Assembly: GCA_023375785.1 (NCBI GenBank)
Contig: SZWC01004829.1
Coordinates: forward strand, 67,095-131,094
From: Penium margaritaceum
Lineage: Eukaryota > Streptophyta > Zygnematophyceae > Desmidiales > Peniaceae
DNA: 64,000 nt
Direction of reading: 5' to 3'
Positions 34,899-45,715 of this stretch are shown here, piece after piece (within the stretch, counting starts at the first letter, position 1; the number at the start of each line of letters is the position of its first letter). Below the pieces are notes generated by a model, which saw only the letters and a program-made list of their open reading frames with translations, did not search any database and had not been told where the DNA came from. The position numbers and the translations under genes were made by a program.

Positions 34899-35167
34899 AC
34901 CATGGATTTCTCATCTGCAGGGAGACGGCAGAGCGTCTGCGAGACTTCTTGAGTTCTGTATGGCGTTGCGCGTGCGACAATCAGCCACACGTCTTTTTTG
35001 TTCACCAATGCGCGAATTCCATTGGTTTGCAGCCGTCTGATGAGGCATTAGACTGCTGGATTCTCGTTGTGACTTGTAAGGTCGGACTGGTACCTCCCCG
35101 TCTCGCGCACACAAGCACTTATCGTTACCCCCGTCGCCTTCTGGTCCGTGCGTGTGGACATCTGCAG

Positions 35168-35316
35168 GTGCCCAGGACGACAGTGAGAACGAGAACGAGT
35201 TTGCCATCGTGGGCGGCACGGGCAAGTACGCTGGGGCAGAGGGCTATCTGTTGTCCACCACCCTCAGCACGACGCCTGGTAGCCAGAGGTACAAGGACGA
35301 GTTCTACCTCATGTGA
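35168..35316 (+). CDS. Exon 5 of the dirigent/AOC-barrel-like gene (first assembled copy)
   Basis: Preceded by the acceptor ATCTGCAG, it reads in phase 1 from exon 4 and encodes residues 106-154 ending in TGA. It contains FAIVGGTGKYAGAEGYL, which matches the VVGGTGxFxxARGY motif of dirigent proteins. An AATAAA follows at 35394-35399, 78 bp after the stop. The same exon appears again at 36660-36808 in an overlapping contig, so it is one exon assembled twice. Confidence 0.75.
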
Positions 35317-36038
35317 ATCGTCTGGTAGCCACGGGGCATGGGGACATCGAAATGTGGAGAGGAGGAGGATGCTCTCCCCGGTGGTTGTCACAGAATAAAG
35401 CGAGGCTTCCAAGCCTCCCTGTCAAAAACTTTGGCTGGAGNCTGCTGACAATGACAGGTCGAGATTTTGTCGGGTTTTCACTATTTGGCGAGATTCTTCC
35501 CCCGCGCCGCGCCTTGCTACGTCCACTGAAATCAGCAACCACTTGAAGCCACAGGCGTACGAATCAGTTGGAATGTGCAGATTGTGATTTCAACCAGAGG
35601 CGTTCGATGCCTTCTCGATGCCAATATCTGCGTCAAATTTAAGCCCTAACAAACTGCGCGCGACACGAACGGCAAAAGCTGACCCCCTCGTGCGGAAGAT
35701 GGCACCATTGCCTACAGCGTGCTGTTCGGCCTACCTTCTCTTTTCCCTTTCCCACCTTTGCCCCCCTTCCCCCCCTTCCTCCCCATGACCCCCCCTCCTC
35801 CTCCCGTTCTGTCGCCGTCGGACCCCGCGCTGCCATTTTCGCGTTGCGCGGGACGCACCAGCGGTGCGGGACCCCTCGCACCGTCTCGTAGCGGCCGCAT
35901 CGACCAGGCTGGTCCATAACTAGGCCTCAGAAAGCAGTAGAGAGATACATCCCCGTCTGATCCTTGGTCAACTGTTACGGCACCCTTTATCCAATCCTGT
36001 CATTCCGTCCTGGACACCTCCCGCGCACCCTGGTCGCA

Positions 36039-36520
36039 ATGGCTCTCCGTGCTCTCCTCTTCGCGGCTGCCGTGATCCTGCTGTCCACTGCCGGTGAGTG
36101 CAGCGACACCCACGCGCTTAGGTTGTCGTTCATGCGAAAGTCACCCTGACGAGGTCTACTTCGCGTACTGTATGTCACAGTGGTCGAGGGCGCTTCGTAC
36201 AAGATGAAGATTGTCGGCTACGAAGATGGCGTTGGCGCCCAGACGGTATGTGAGGCATATTTCCTCTCCGACGTGCCAAGGCTCTCTCCTCGCTGCATCG
36301 GCCCACTTCGTTGTCGCCACTGGTCGATCGACGTTCACTCCCTCCCGCGCGTGAAAATCCTTTCAGTCCTCCCCGGCATCGTCGCCTGTCTGACGAGCGC
36401 CTGTAAGCCTTTTCGCTGCAGCTGTTTTACTCGAAGTCCGGCAAGACGGTGACAGGCGCTGCAAGCGTGGGTGACACATTCACGTGGCTGTGGACCTTCC
36501 GCAACACTTCCAACGCTAAG
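36039..36520 (+). CDS. Secreted dirigent/allene-oxide-cyclase-barrel-like protein, exons 1-3
   Basis: Exon 1 (36039-36093) encodes MALRALLFAAAVILLSTA, a typical signal peptide, ending at the donor GTGAGT. Exon 2 is 36181-36245 (VVEGASYKMKIVGYEDGVGA). Exon 3 is 36422-36520 (VGDTFTWLWTFRNTSNAK). Each intron has GT...AG borders and phases agree (1, 0, 0). With exon 4 (37207-37303) and exon 5 the product is 154 residues: signal peptide 1-18, then one beta-barrel-like domain with C81 and C91 and the GGTGKY motif at 121-126. Known dirigent proteins guide phenoxy-radical coupling in the cell wall; AOC-barrel relatives have other roles, so the reaction is not assigned. The start is chosen because it gives the signal peptide. 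This appears to be an intact host gene; the family call is likely, not certain. Confidence 0.72.
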
Positions 36521-36589
36521 GTGAACCATGAGTCGCCCCTCCCCTCTCACCCCCTTCTCAACCATTGTTTGCAATAGCTCGACCCTCTN

Positions 36590-36932
36590 CCGTCTCGCGC
36601 ACACAAGCACTTATCGTTACCCCCGTCGCCTTCTGGTCCGTGCGTGTGGACATCTGCAGGTGCCCAGGACGACAGTGAGAACGAGAACGAGTTTGCCATC
36701 GTGGGCGGCACGGGCAAGTACGCTGGGGCAGAGGGCTATCTGTTGTCCACCACCCTCAGCACGACGCCTGGTAGCCAGAGGTACAAGGACGAGTTCTACC
36801 TCATGTGAATCGTCTGGTAGCCACGGGGCATGGGGACATCGAAATGTGGAGAGGAGGAGGATGCTCTCCCCGGTGGTTGTCACAGAATAAAGCGAGGCTT
36901 CCAAGCCTCCCTGTCAAAAACTTTGGCTGGAG
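36590..36932. repeat. Contig-overlap duplicate 2 (with 35098-35440)
   Basis: 343 bp carrying exon 5 and the poly(A) signal occur twice, bounded by single Ns at 36589 and 35441. Read as one genomic copy. Confidence 0.85.
36660..36808 (+). CDS. Exon 5 of the dirigent-like gene (second assembled copy)
   Basis: Same 149 bp as 35168-35316, with the same acceptor and TGA. AATAAA at 36886-36891 is the likely poly(A) signal. It follows exons 1-3 here only because of the contig order; exon 4 belongs between them. Confidence 0.75.
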
Positions 36933-37186
36933 GTTTATCAGGAGATCCCTGGACAATGATCGACAACCTCATAATGAAGCAAAGTTGGCCCTTCTTGTAT
37001 GCCGTACTCGCTCCTCCTCTTTTGCTTGAACCAACAGTAGCCAAACTGTCTTCCTTCGGAAAACCTCAGACAGTTGAACTAGTTTTGTTCTGCCTTGCAG
37101 TAAAGTGCAGAACGAAACGAAACCCTTACTTGGAACTTCTTCTTTTAGCTCAGTCACATGTAGACGAAAAAAACGCGCAGCCTCAA
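36887..37186. repeat. Contig-overlap duplicate 3 (with 37455-37754)
   Basis: 300 bp downstream of the gene are present twice, bounded by Ns at 37187 and 37454. No coding content beyond shadow frames. Confidence 0.85.
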
Positions 37187-37206
37187 NTCTCTCAACGCTT
37201 GCGCAG

Positions 37207-37303
37207 ATTGGGACGGTCACCGGCACCTGCCTGTACACGACTTCGACCATCAACATTTGCACCATCACCTATCGCCTCACTGGCGGAAGCATCACTGTGA
37301 CTG
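37207..37303 (+). CDS. Exon 4 of the dirigent-like gene (displaced by contig order)
   Basis: It encodes residues 74-105, with IGTVTGTC and ICTITYRLTGGSITVT, between the acceptor TTGCGCAG and the donor GTGAGT. It enters in phase 0 as required by exon 3 and leaves in phase 1 as required by exon 5, which strongly supports this place in the gene despite the assembled order. The IGTVxGxC and GGSIxVxG motifs fit the dirigent/AOC barrel. Confidence 0.75.
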
Positions 37304-37320
37304 GTGAGTGGTGCAAGTAG

Positions 37321-37453
37321 TACTTGCTAAGTAGATGGATGGAAACGTGGTACTTGGCAAGTACCACGTTTCCATCACCATGGATTTCTCATCTGCAGGG
37401 AGACGGCAGAGCGTCTGCGAGACTTCTTGAGTTCTGTATGGCGTTGCGCGTGC
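37321..37453. repeat. Contig-overlap duplicate 4 (with 34843-34975)
   Basis: 133 bp of intron 4 including the 39-bp inverted repeat (37338-37376 here). The hairpin is a plausible cause of the local assembly failure. Confidence 0.85.
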
Positions 37454-37754
37454 NATAAAGCGAGGCTTCCAAGCCTCCCTGTCAAAAACTTTGGCTGGAG
37501 GTTTATCAGGAGATCCCTGGACAATGATCGACAACCTCATAATGAAGCAAAGTTGGCCCTTCTTGTATGCCGTACTCGCTCCTCCTCTTTTGCTTGAACC
37601 AACAGTAGCCAAACTGTCTTCCTTCGGAAAACCTCAGACAGTTGAACTAGTTTTGTTCTGCCTTGCAGTAAAGTGCAGAACGAAACGAAACCCTTACTTG
37701 GAACTTCTTCTTTTAGCTCAGTCACATGTAGACGAAAAAAACGCGCAGCCTCAA

Positions 37755-39070
37755 TGCGAATCATCTAAAGAAATGGCACGTGAGACGTACTTGACCACTC
37801 ACATCACTCGAGTCACGTGAGACGTACTTGAATTATCTTGCTGTGCGACAGAGCAACTTGTCCGTCTACTTCTTTTGTACTGAGACAACACATTCCTGAA
37901 ATTCGTCAATTGTTTTGGGTTGAGGAGTTCAACCTACTTTGCCACATGCATGGACTTACGAAGGTCAGTCCATGTTGTGTACAGAGTAAAACAACCTAAT
38001 CCGTTGCCATTACTTGTGTGTCCTCATCTTTCTGTGTACCCTCATTGCAACTGTCTGTGCACTTCATTCTGTTGGCACTCACATCATGTGAGTACGCCGA
38101 AGTCTGTACAAAAGGCCATGGGACTTTTTCAGGCCATGGACAGTTGCCACACATGAGCCCAACATGGGTCGTGGCTGAGACTTCCGTCGAGGCTTGAGGA
38201 TGGTCACAAAAACCACACGTCGCTCACAGTTGCACTTGCAAGATGGTAAATTTAAGTTAGCATGTGTTGACTTTCAATTTTTTTCCTTTCCACACCCGCT
38301 CTGGCGAGCCAAGAGCATTCGCTTCAGGCAAAAGACGCAAAGCACCCCTCATATTCTGGTTGGCAGGAACTGCTGGCAGCAAGATGTCACTAAAATTGTT
38401 GGTGACGTTTGCAATGACAGGTGAAGCAAACTTGAGCGGCCATGAGTATGATGACGCAAAATAGACGTCGCAACATTGACAAACATAGACTGTTGTAGGA
38501 AAATCAGAATAATGAAATGATTCTTTTGTAATAAAACGCCAAAGTGTTAGACTTTCCTAAAGATTCCAGTTAGGAACATGAACTCCAACAAGAAACTGAT
38601 CCAAATACAGCACGCACTGCACGCAAACCTCTCCTCAAAAGCCACTAATGTACTTGACTTCAAGTACCCCGCCATACGACATGCAACGACGAATAATAAA
38701 ATCACAAACTACCTTGGTAACTTCACTCTGTGTAGCAGAAAGCAACTGAATTTATGCCAACCTGCAAGATGATTGACTGTCATCCATAATTCAAGGGATG
38801 TACCCTTGAATTCATTGGGGGACATGATTCTCCTGCTTGCTACCCAAGTGGAATTTTTTTTTCCAAGCTAAGCTGAGTGGAGAAACCTGCCACAAACTTA
38901 GCAAGATCCAAGCTTCAGCTGTATAATGCAATACTCCTTAAAAACCAACTCTGGCAAGCGCTTTTAAAGTTCCAAGCACCAAGCACAATCGAGGTCCAAA
39001 CAGGTAGCTTCCCGCCACCGCAGACGGAAGTAAGACAACCATAGCCATAATCCTCAGTATGGGGGCAATG
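37755..39070. other. Unassigned region downstream of the dirigent-like gene
   Basis: The 18-mer CACGTGAGACGTACTTGA occurs twice (37777-37794 and 37814-37831), each with a G-box-like CACGTG. Otherwise AT-rich, with no recognised coding frame. Confidence 0.5.
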
Positions 39071-39862
39071 TGTTACATACCAGACGTACACGAGTCCCTA
39101 ATCTTCCGAATGGGAATTTCTGTCATTACACAAATAGCCCACCACGCGTCAAGACCTCGATTCTTGCTTCGACGGTCGTGGGCAATTCGCCCAACTGCCC
39201 TTGTCCTTTGGCGAACCTTCTCGCGTGAGTGTTTTATTGTTCATAGTTAGGCACCTCTTTACGTGAGAAAAAACATCTGCACAAAAGTGATGAGAGTGAT
39301 TTTTGCTTCACGGAAAACATACAAGCGACTTCTGTTACCGGGAATGAAGGAATGAACAATATTTGACGAATAATATCGAGACACGTCTTCACAATCATCT
39401 GTTTTTCCGTGTCACAAAACAACAAACTTCATTCACGTGACACACAGAACAAGTAACGTTGATCATTGTGACACAAAAGGCATCGTAGTGCTTTTTGTGA
39501 CAAACGACGTGACGCGGGCGGAGGTGCCTAACTAGGTGCCCTTTTTCTTTATCCTTCTTGCACCTTCTGACAACTTCGACCCCTTTCAAGAAGCGACGAC
39601 CAAAGTGTCGCGACCGTTCAGTCGACATCTTGACATATCAAGAAGTATCTCGATTTATGAAGACACATCTTGTATCTTTGCCGTTCATCTTCGAAGCCCC
39701 CAATTCCTCGGCAGAGCTTCTCGATACATCTACTCACGATGCGACTCCACACGCATCGCTCGACGATCACCCCAATGACCTCGACTATGTCTCATCTGAA
39801 ACTCGGCACTTGTATATATGTGTTCAATCATTTTCACACTTTCCATCAGAGTAAAATAACCG
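39071..39862 (+). repeat. LTR of element E, part left of element F
   Basis: It begins TGTTACATACCAGACG with the family signature and runs to about GTAAAATAACC. It contains a 288-bp inverted-repeat insertion at 39246-39533. The remaining LTR end lies at 46541-46682, beyond minus-strand element F. About 48 bp at 39813-39860 recur at 46541-46588 with several differences. Confidence 0.75.
39246..39533. mobile_element. MITE-like insertion inside the E LTR
   Basis: Perfect 13-bp terminal inverted repeats, AGTTAGGCACCTC and GAGGTGCCTAACT, bound 288 bp without coding capacity. Comparison with the LTRs at 32558 and 50832 suggests the foreign DNA extends a little further; ACCTTCT at 39215-39221 and 39562-39568 may be the real insertion duplication. 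The superfamily is unknown. Confidence 0.65.
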
Positions 39863-40112
39863 CGCACTGGTCCAGTCCACCGGGTGCGCGGGTCTCAATT
39901 CACCGAGAAAAATCTCCTAGCTGCGTTGAAGCCAACAGGGCTTTAAGAACGCATCGATTGCGTCTTGCAGGCGCTGTCGTAGGTACTGGAGAAGTCTCGG
40001 GACACTCTGGGGGCTGGTCGTGTCGTCACGTCCTCCTCTATCATATACCGCCAACGTGGGTATATGGATAATGCATTGACATCAGTCCTGACGGGTGGAA
40101 GCCACACAAACC
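39863..40112 (-). repeat. Left (3') LTR part of element F
   Basis: 250 bp align with 46285-46540, for example CAGTCCACCGGGTGCGCGGG and ATATACCGCCAACGTGGG. On the minus strand it starts TGTTGGTTTGTGTGG right after the purine tract. Confidence 0.75.
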
Positions 40113-40239
40113 AACACTCCCCCTGGCTGACAGCCGTCCACGCCAGAACAAATGAACGAAGGCATGGAACAACAACGTATGCCAAACCACAATGTGCACC
40201 AGTAAACCACACACACATACATAATTGTTGTCCATCTAA

Positions 40240-40738
40240 GGTCTCCTCATGACACTGGCACATCATACCAAGTGTCCGGGTCTAGACCATGAGAAGGGTC
40301 ATGCACACGCACACAAGCCAGTGCTATGCACACCATACACATGTCAGGGTGCAAGAGGGTCTCCTCGTGACACTGGCAGTTCCAGTGCCCGGGTCTCGAC
40401 CACTAGGAGCAATCCAACAGGTTTTTGTGTCCCGACCACAATAGCATCGTCAATCAACACATAGGATCATAGGGGGGTCTCCTCGCAACACAAGTGTACC
40501 TCACCACGTGTCTAGGTCTCGACCATTATGAGCAAATCAATTGGCATGCACATGCCACACGCAGTATGGCCACACACTAAGACACACCACCCTATGGTCT
40601 CCTCGTGAAACTGGTGCAACCGACCAAGTGTCCGGGTCTCGACCAACATTGTGCGGCTGTAGTATGCTCATAGCAGAGTATGGACCCCTCTCCATGCATC
40701 TCCAATAGCGTCGAGTCAAGTCGAGGTCAACACAACAC
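40240..40738 (-). repeat. Second LTR-like block with about 119-bp internal units
   Basis: The motif GGTCTCCTCGTGACACTGG ... CCGGGTCTCGACCA recurs at about 40242, 40361, 40479 and 40598. Related units are in the right LTR of F (46136, 46278). On the minus strand the block starts TGTTGTGTTGACC directly after the purine tract CAGGGGGAG, as an LTR would. Confidence 0.6.
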
Positions 40739-41220
40739 TCCCCCTGGGTAGACAAACCCGGCGGCGATGTCCTGGACGGAGATGCTAATGCCGTAGCTGA
40801 TTAGATCCTGGGCGAAGAATCATGTGATCTCTCTATCATATAGAGATAGCTCCCCCTGTCATGTACGAGTTGGCTCCCTCCCTCAAAGACAAAGTGGTGT
40901 CTTCGGCTACGNCGTGAAACTGGTGCAACCGACCAAGTGTCCGGGTCTCGACCAACATTGTGCGGCTGTAGTATGCTCATAGCAGAGTATGGACCCCTCT
41001 CCATGCATCTCCAATAGCGTCGAGTCAAGTCGAGGTCAACACAACACTCCCCCTGGGTAGACAAACCCGGTGGCGATGTCCTGGACGGAGATGCTAATGC
41101 CGTAGCTGATTAGATCCTGGGCGATGAATCATGTGATCTCTCTATCATATAGAGATAGCTCCCCCTGTCATGTACGAGTTGGCTCCCTCCCTCAAAGACA
41201 AAGTGGTGTCTTCGGCTACG
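40604..41220. repeat. Duplicated assembly edge around N at 40912
   Basis: 40604-40911 and 40913-41220 are two copies of about 308 bp with about two differences, joined by a single N. It is either an unmerged contig overlap or two haplotypes, not a biological tandem repeat. Confidence 0.8.
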
Positions 41221-41225
41221 ACTCC

Positions 41226-43035
41226 TCACGTCGCAACTCCATCACCTGGAGAGTACCAGTCCTCGTGTGACTGCCAAGGGTCCCAACTCACAGTCTCTCC
41301 TCTCTCTGCTCTACCGCGATGCATCTGTGTACGCCGGAGGAAAGGGAATGGGCGAGCAGCACGCGAGCGTGGATGAAGTGGCGGAGCTGGCCTCTGAGGC
41401 GGGATAGAGCACCCTGAGGCACAGGGGTGTATGGCCAGAAGAAGAGGGCTAGAGCGACGAACCGGATCACCACTCATGTACAAAGGTGACGATGGAGCAG
41501 CTGCGTTGGGTGGATGAAGGTGCGTGATGGCAGCAGCAGAAGGAGGAGCAGTGCCGGAGGCGACAGGAGCGATGATGGCTGAAACTGAAGGCACGCTCAG
41601 CTCTCCTATGGTAGTGTCTCTATCGAATATCATACTCAGAGCTGCTACATGATCCTCCCAGAGTATGGTTGTGTGAGGTCCTGGTAGTGGAAAGCTCGTG
41701 CCGATAATCCTGATGATCCCCTCCTCTAAAAATCGCTCACGTATGCCATCACCTCTCACTACAGCATCACTACACGCTCCTCTAAGTCAGCGTAATCTGC
41801 CTCAAACATGTGGAGGTGGCCCATGTCTGCCTCGCGTAGGATAAACTCTGCCTCACTAATTGCTGCACATGCAGACTGCACTACTCGCGAGTATAGCTCT
41901 ATTTGCATCTCTGTTGCTGAAGACGATGGAGCCGGTGCTGCTGCATCCTCCGAGGATTCAACCAAACTTGCAATGTGCTGAGACGCTTGAACATCGGATG
42001 AAGTTGTAGCTGTCCCATCCACACCAAAGCTCGTGTCTGTCATATAGGGAGTGAGCGGTTGCATGTCGAGAGAGAAGAGAATGAGGAGTCGTCAGAGTCC
42101 GTGGATCATGTGGAAATGCCGTCCGTGCAGGTACGGCCACTCTCACTGTCGATGTGATCAGCAAGGTCACCAACAGGTGAACACGAGAGGGTAGAAATTA
42201 GCTCCTGCTGATGAGGTGACTCCATCCGCGTGTACGGATCTGCTCCAATGTGGTCGACTACTCTTGTAGTGGACACAGGTGTGTAGGACTCCGACTTGAC
42301 AATGCCCGTCAAGGCGACAAGCAAGCGCAGCTGGCGCTCACGCACAACCTTGCCGGGAAGGCTGGTCACTGCCACGTGCTCGATGATAGAGTGAGGACCA
42401 CCATCTGACTCTGTCATATGTGTGGTTGCTTCGTCGTGTGTACGGGAACCCGGAGACTCAAGGAACATGGGTGACTCCTCATGCTGAAGCTGGTCCTCAT
42501 GTAGCACAGATGACACGGTGAAGCCTGTTGATTCTGCTGTAGCACATGTCCCAGTGACATCACTCAAAACAACTGCTCTCAAGAATGCCTCAACCTCTAA
42601 AAGACCTGCCGGCCGACTCTGCTCATGCGCTGCGACCGCTGTCGTACTGGTGTGAGTCTTGTGCGCAAATGCCCCTGGAAATCCATAAGGGGCATCCCGA
42701 TCCGCACGATACTCCTGTGCCACCGCCAGGAGGCTACCGGTCGGAGTCGTGAGTGGCACCGCCCAGGCATGCAGGACCTGCAAGCCTGATGCAACCTGCT
42801 TCTGCAGAAAGTCCGGCTCCTGTCCAAGCGTAGATGTCGACCTCGATGACATGCACGTCCTTAGTACTCCAACATCCACTGGACTGGTGTGAGTCTGTTG
42901 CACACTCTCCCCCAAAAGTCCGGTAGACGCATCCCGATCCGTACGGGACTCCTGTGCCACCCATGGGCCTCCACCGGTCGGAGTCGCGAGTGGCATCGTC
43001 CAGGGACGCCGTGCCTGCACTCCACTTGATGTCAC
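41226..43035 (-). pseudogene. Unrecognised minus-strand frames of element F
   Basis: Three open frames follow each other: 43035-42106 (309 residues), 42064-41759 (101) and 41759-41226 (177). The first contains an internal duplication: PWTMPLATPTG ... VAQESRTDRDA and AWAVPLTTPTG ... VAQEYRADRDA about 60 residues apart. The second has a helix-rich acidic stretch (EAEFILREADMGHLHMFEAD). No gag or pol motif is recognised, so the role is unknown. Whether they are expressed cannot be told. Confidence 0.4.
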
Positions 43036-44457
43036 TTGCTATTATGGAAGATCTAGATCCAGCCTGGACGATGACAGGCAAGTCTCCACCATGAACACCA
43101 TGTTGGGATCGAAATCCACGCCATGTGCTGTCATTATATCATCTGAGTATGCCTGAGCAGACGCTCGGGCACCACAACCTGGCGCGATTGCGGATCCCGT
43201 CACTACGGTCACAATAGGTAATACGCGATGACCACACTCCCTCTTGACAGGTACCGCAACAGAAGCCGAGGAGGTGGAGGGTGTATCAAAACCGGCACAA
43301 GTACGGCGTGCGGAGCGCGAATATCGACTCCACGGGGACACATGACTGGAAAGACTGCATGAACATATGTCATTGCGAGGTGGCGTTGTGGTCGGAGGAG
43401 AGTAGAGGATCGAGAGGATGGTGGCAGCCTAGGACAGGCTAATAGGTGAAGCTAAAGGGATACCATCAAATGAGGAAGAAAGAGAGGATGAAGGACATGT
43501 GGTCGAAGAGGCCGTAAAAAAACTTGTAGTTAAAGCATGCTGAGTGATGACGAGGTCACAAAGCCACTAAACCATCTGCTGCAGGTCGTGGATCTCGGCG
43601 AATATACTTGGAAGAGGTCCAGCTAGTGGATCTACTAACGCCGGCAGATCCGTATGCTGTGGAGGACGAAGGCTCGGACGAGGCTGAAGCCAAGGTGGAT
43701 GCCAGCCACGAAGGCGCGTCCAGTAACGACACCAAAAATGACGTCCATCACCATAGTAATACCAAGTGAGCACGCAGGGTTCCTGCTCAAATGTCTGTAC
43801 ACTCATCTTGTGTGTTGGACGATAGATAGGTGTCGAGGGCAGCTACTCCCGGTAGTAAACACCGAGCTGTGGGAGAGGATGAGACCAGTAGGTACTTTCA
43901 CTCCTAGAGGTCACGGTGTAAGAGTCAGCAAACGTGACCAGACAGGTCGTGCTACACTACCACAGCGCGCTCAAAGAATGGAGTATGACCAGTTGCGGCT
44001 ACTAATGCTGCTGCCACTACTAGGGAAAAGATTGCTCCAAGACCAGAAGAGGTGGCGGGTGCACGTGTGGCTGCTGCTCCAAGTGGTAGACGACCCAGCC
44101 CTCCGAGATGGACAAACTCAAAAAACATGTCGATCCTCTAGAGTGCACTACGTGCACCAATCCACGGGACCCAAGGAGACGCCAGTCCACGATGTGTCTC
44201 AAAACAAGGATCACCGCTAGCAGCTCAATCCGTTGTTGCTGAGGAGGGAAAACCTGCAAGCATTGGGGCAACCGCCACTGTTGCTACTACACAAACTATT
44301 GTTGCTGCAGTTTTTGATGAGATGTCAGGCTATTCCATGGTCCTGGACGATATGTTTTTTTTTTCTCGTCGTAACCCTTTTTTTTTCTATTTCTTCTTCT
44401 TTTGCCCTCACCCTCCACTTCTTTTTTTTCTTGCTTTCCCCTCTTCTCATCCCCAAC

Positions 44458-44760
44458 CCCCCCCCCCCCTTTTTCCCTTTAGTGCTTGCTATATATGTGT
44501 TTTTCTTTCCTTCTCTACTCATCCCGGGTTCGTCCGTCACCCGGTTCTGGAGTGCCCCCTAGAAAGGGGGCACGTCAGGAGGGGGGATAAAAAAAAGGAN
44601 NNNNNNNNNNNNNNNNNNCCCCCCCCCCCCTTTTTCCCTTTAGTGCTTGCTATATATGTGTTTTTCTTTCCTTCTCTACTCATCCCGGGTTCGTCCGTCA
44701 CCCGGTTCTGGAGTGCCCCCTAGAAAGGGGGCACGTCAGGAGGGGGGATAAAAAAAAGGA
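44458..44760. repeat. Duplicated edges of the 19-N gap
   Basis: The 130 bp before the Ns (44600-44618) recur after them, including TTTAGTGCTTGCTATATATG and the tract ending AAAAAAAGGA; poly-C starts both copies. An unmerged overlap. Confidence 0.85.
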
Positions 44761-44769
44761 GGGAGCAAT

Positions 44770-45090
44770 TTAAGGTTGCGCCCCCTCACTCCTTGCTCGC
44801 TCGCTTAAAAACAAGTGAGCAAGTGAGCGAGTGAGCGAGTGAGTGGGGAGAGAGAGGGGGGGGGGGGTCGCCCCTCCCTCCGTCAGTCGGCCGACGGGGC
44901 CGACGGAGCCGACGGGCCCCTCCGAGGGGCCCCTCGAAGGGGCTCGACGGGGCCCTCCAAGGGCCCCCTTAAGGAGGGGGGGGAGGCAAACGGGGCCGAC
45001 GGACCCCCTCTGAGGGGCCCCCCGATGGGTCAAGGGGGCCCCTTCGAGGGGGCGAGGACCCTTAGAGGAGGGCTGCGAGGCCCTCCTCGC
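44770..45090. repeat. GC-rich low-complexity block
   Basis: GTGAGCGAGTGAGCGAG repeats at 44815-44843 are followed by GACGGGGCCGACGGAGCCGA and runs of GGGGCCCCTC. Strong secondary structure is likely; no coding evidence. Confidence 0.7.
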
Positions 45091-45094
45091 TTCG

Positions 45095-45715
45095 GCAGCA
45101 ACAGCTGCAACGGCAGGTGCAGCTGCTATGGTTGCTGTTGTTGCTACTGCTTCTGCTACTGCTACTTCTTCTGCTGCTGTTGCCGCATCTACTACTGCTG
45201 CTGCTGCTATTGCTCTACGTAGTACCTGCTGTTGCTACTACTCTGCTCAGCAGCTGCGGCTGCTGCTTGTTGCTGTTGCTGCTGCTGTTACTACTGCTTG
45301 CTGCTACCGCCGCTGCTGCTTCTTGTTGTCACCGTTGGTACTGCTGCTGCACGCTGCTGCTATCACTGTTGCTGCTGCATGCTGCTACTGCTACCGCTGT
45401 TGCTGTAGTGGCTGCTGCTGCTGCTATATGCTGCTACTGCTGACGTCGCTACTGTAGCGGCTGATGCTCTCCTACAGCTGCTGCAGCTACTATTGCTGCT
45501 AGTACTACGCGACACAACGACTGCTGCTACTACTGCTACTATTGCCTGTGAACCTGCTCCGAATGCTAGCACTGGTTGCTCCTGCTGCTGTTGCTGTGAG
45601 CGGCTGCGCTGTTGCTACGGCTCCAGCTGCGTCAAACTGCAGCTGCCGCAGCTGCTATGTCTGTTGCTGCTATTGCTGTTGCCGCCGCAATTGCTAATGC
45701 TGCTGTGCGCGGCTC
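45095..45715. repeat. Imperfect trinucleotide array (CTG/CTA/GTT)
   Basis: About 600 bp of mostly GCT-, GTT- and ACT-type triplets, open in several frames as poly-Leu/Ala/Cys. It lies just inside the F primer site. Translations across it should not be taken as proteins. Confidence 0.85.

Noticed and set aside
35125-35412. 95-residue minus-strand frame opposite dirigent exon 5
   Set aside because: Shadow of the real exon on the other strand.
36590-36932. Recent tandem duplication of the last dirigent exon
   Set aside because: Identity is complete, edges coincide with single Ns, and the overlaps chain into one linear order, so it is an assembly artefact.
44233-44723. Phe/Pro-rich frames crossing the 19-N gap
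   Set aside because: Translations of pyrimidine-rich low-complexity DNA duplicated at a gap.
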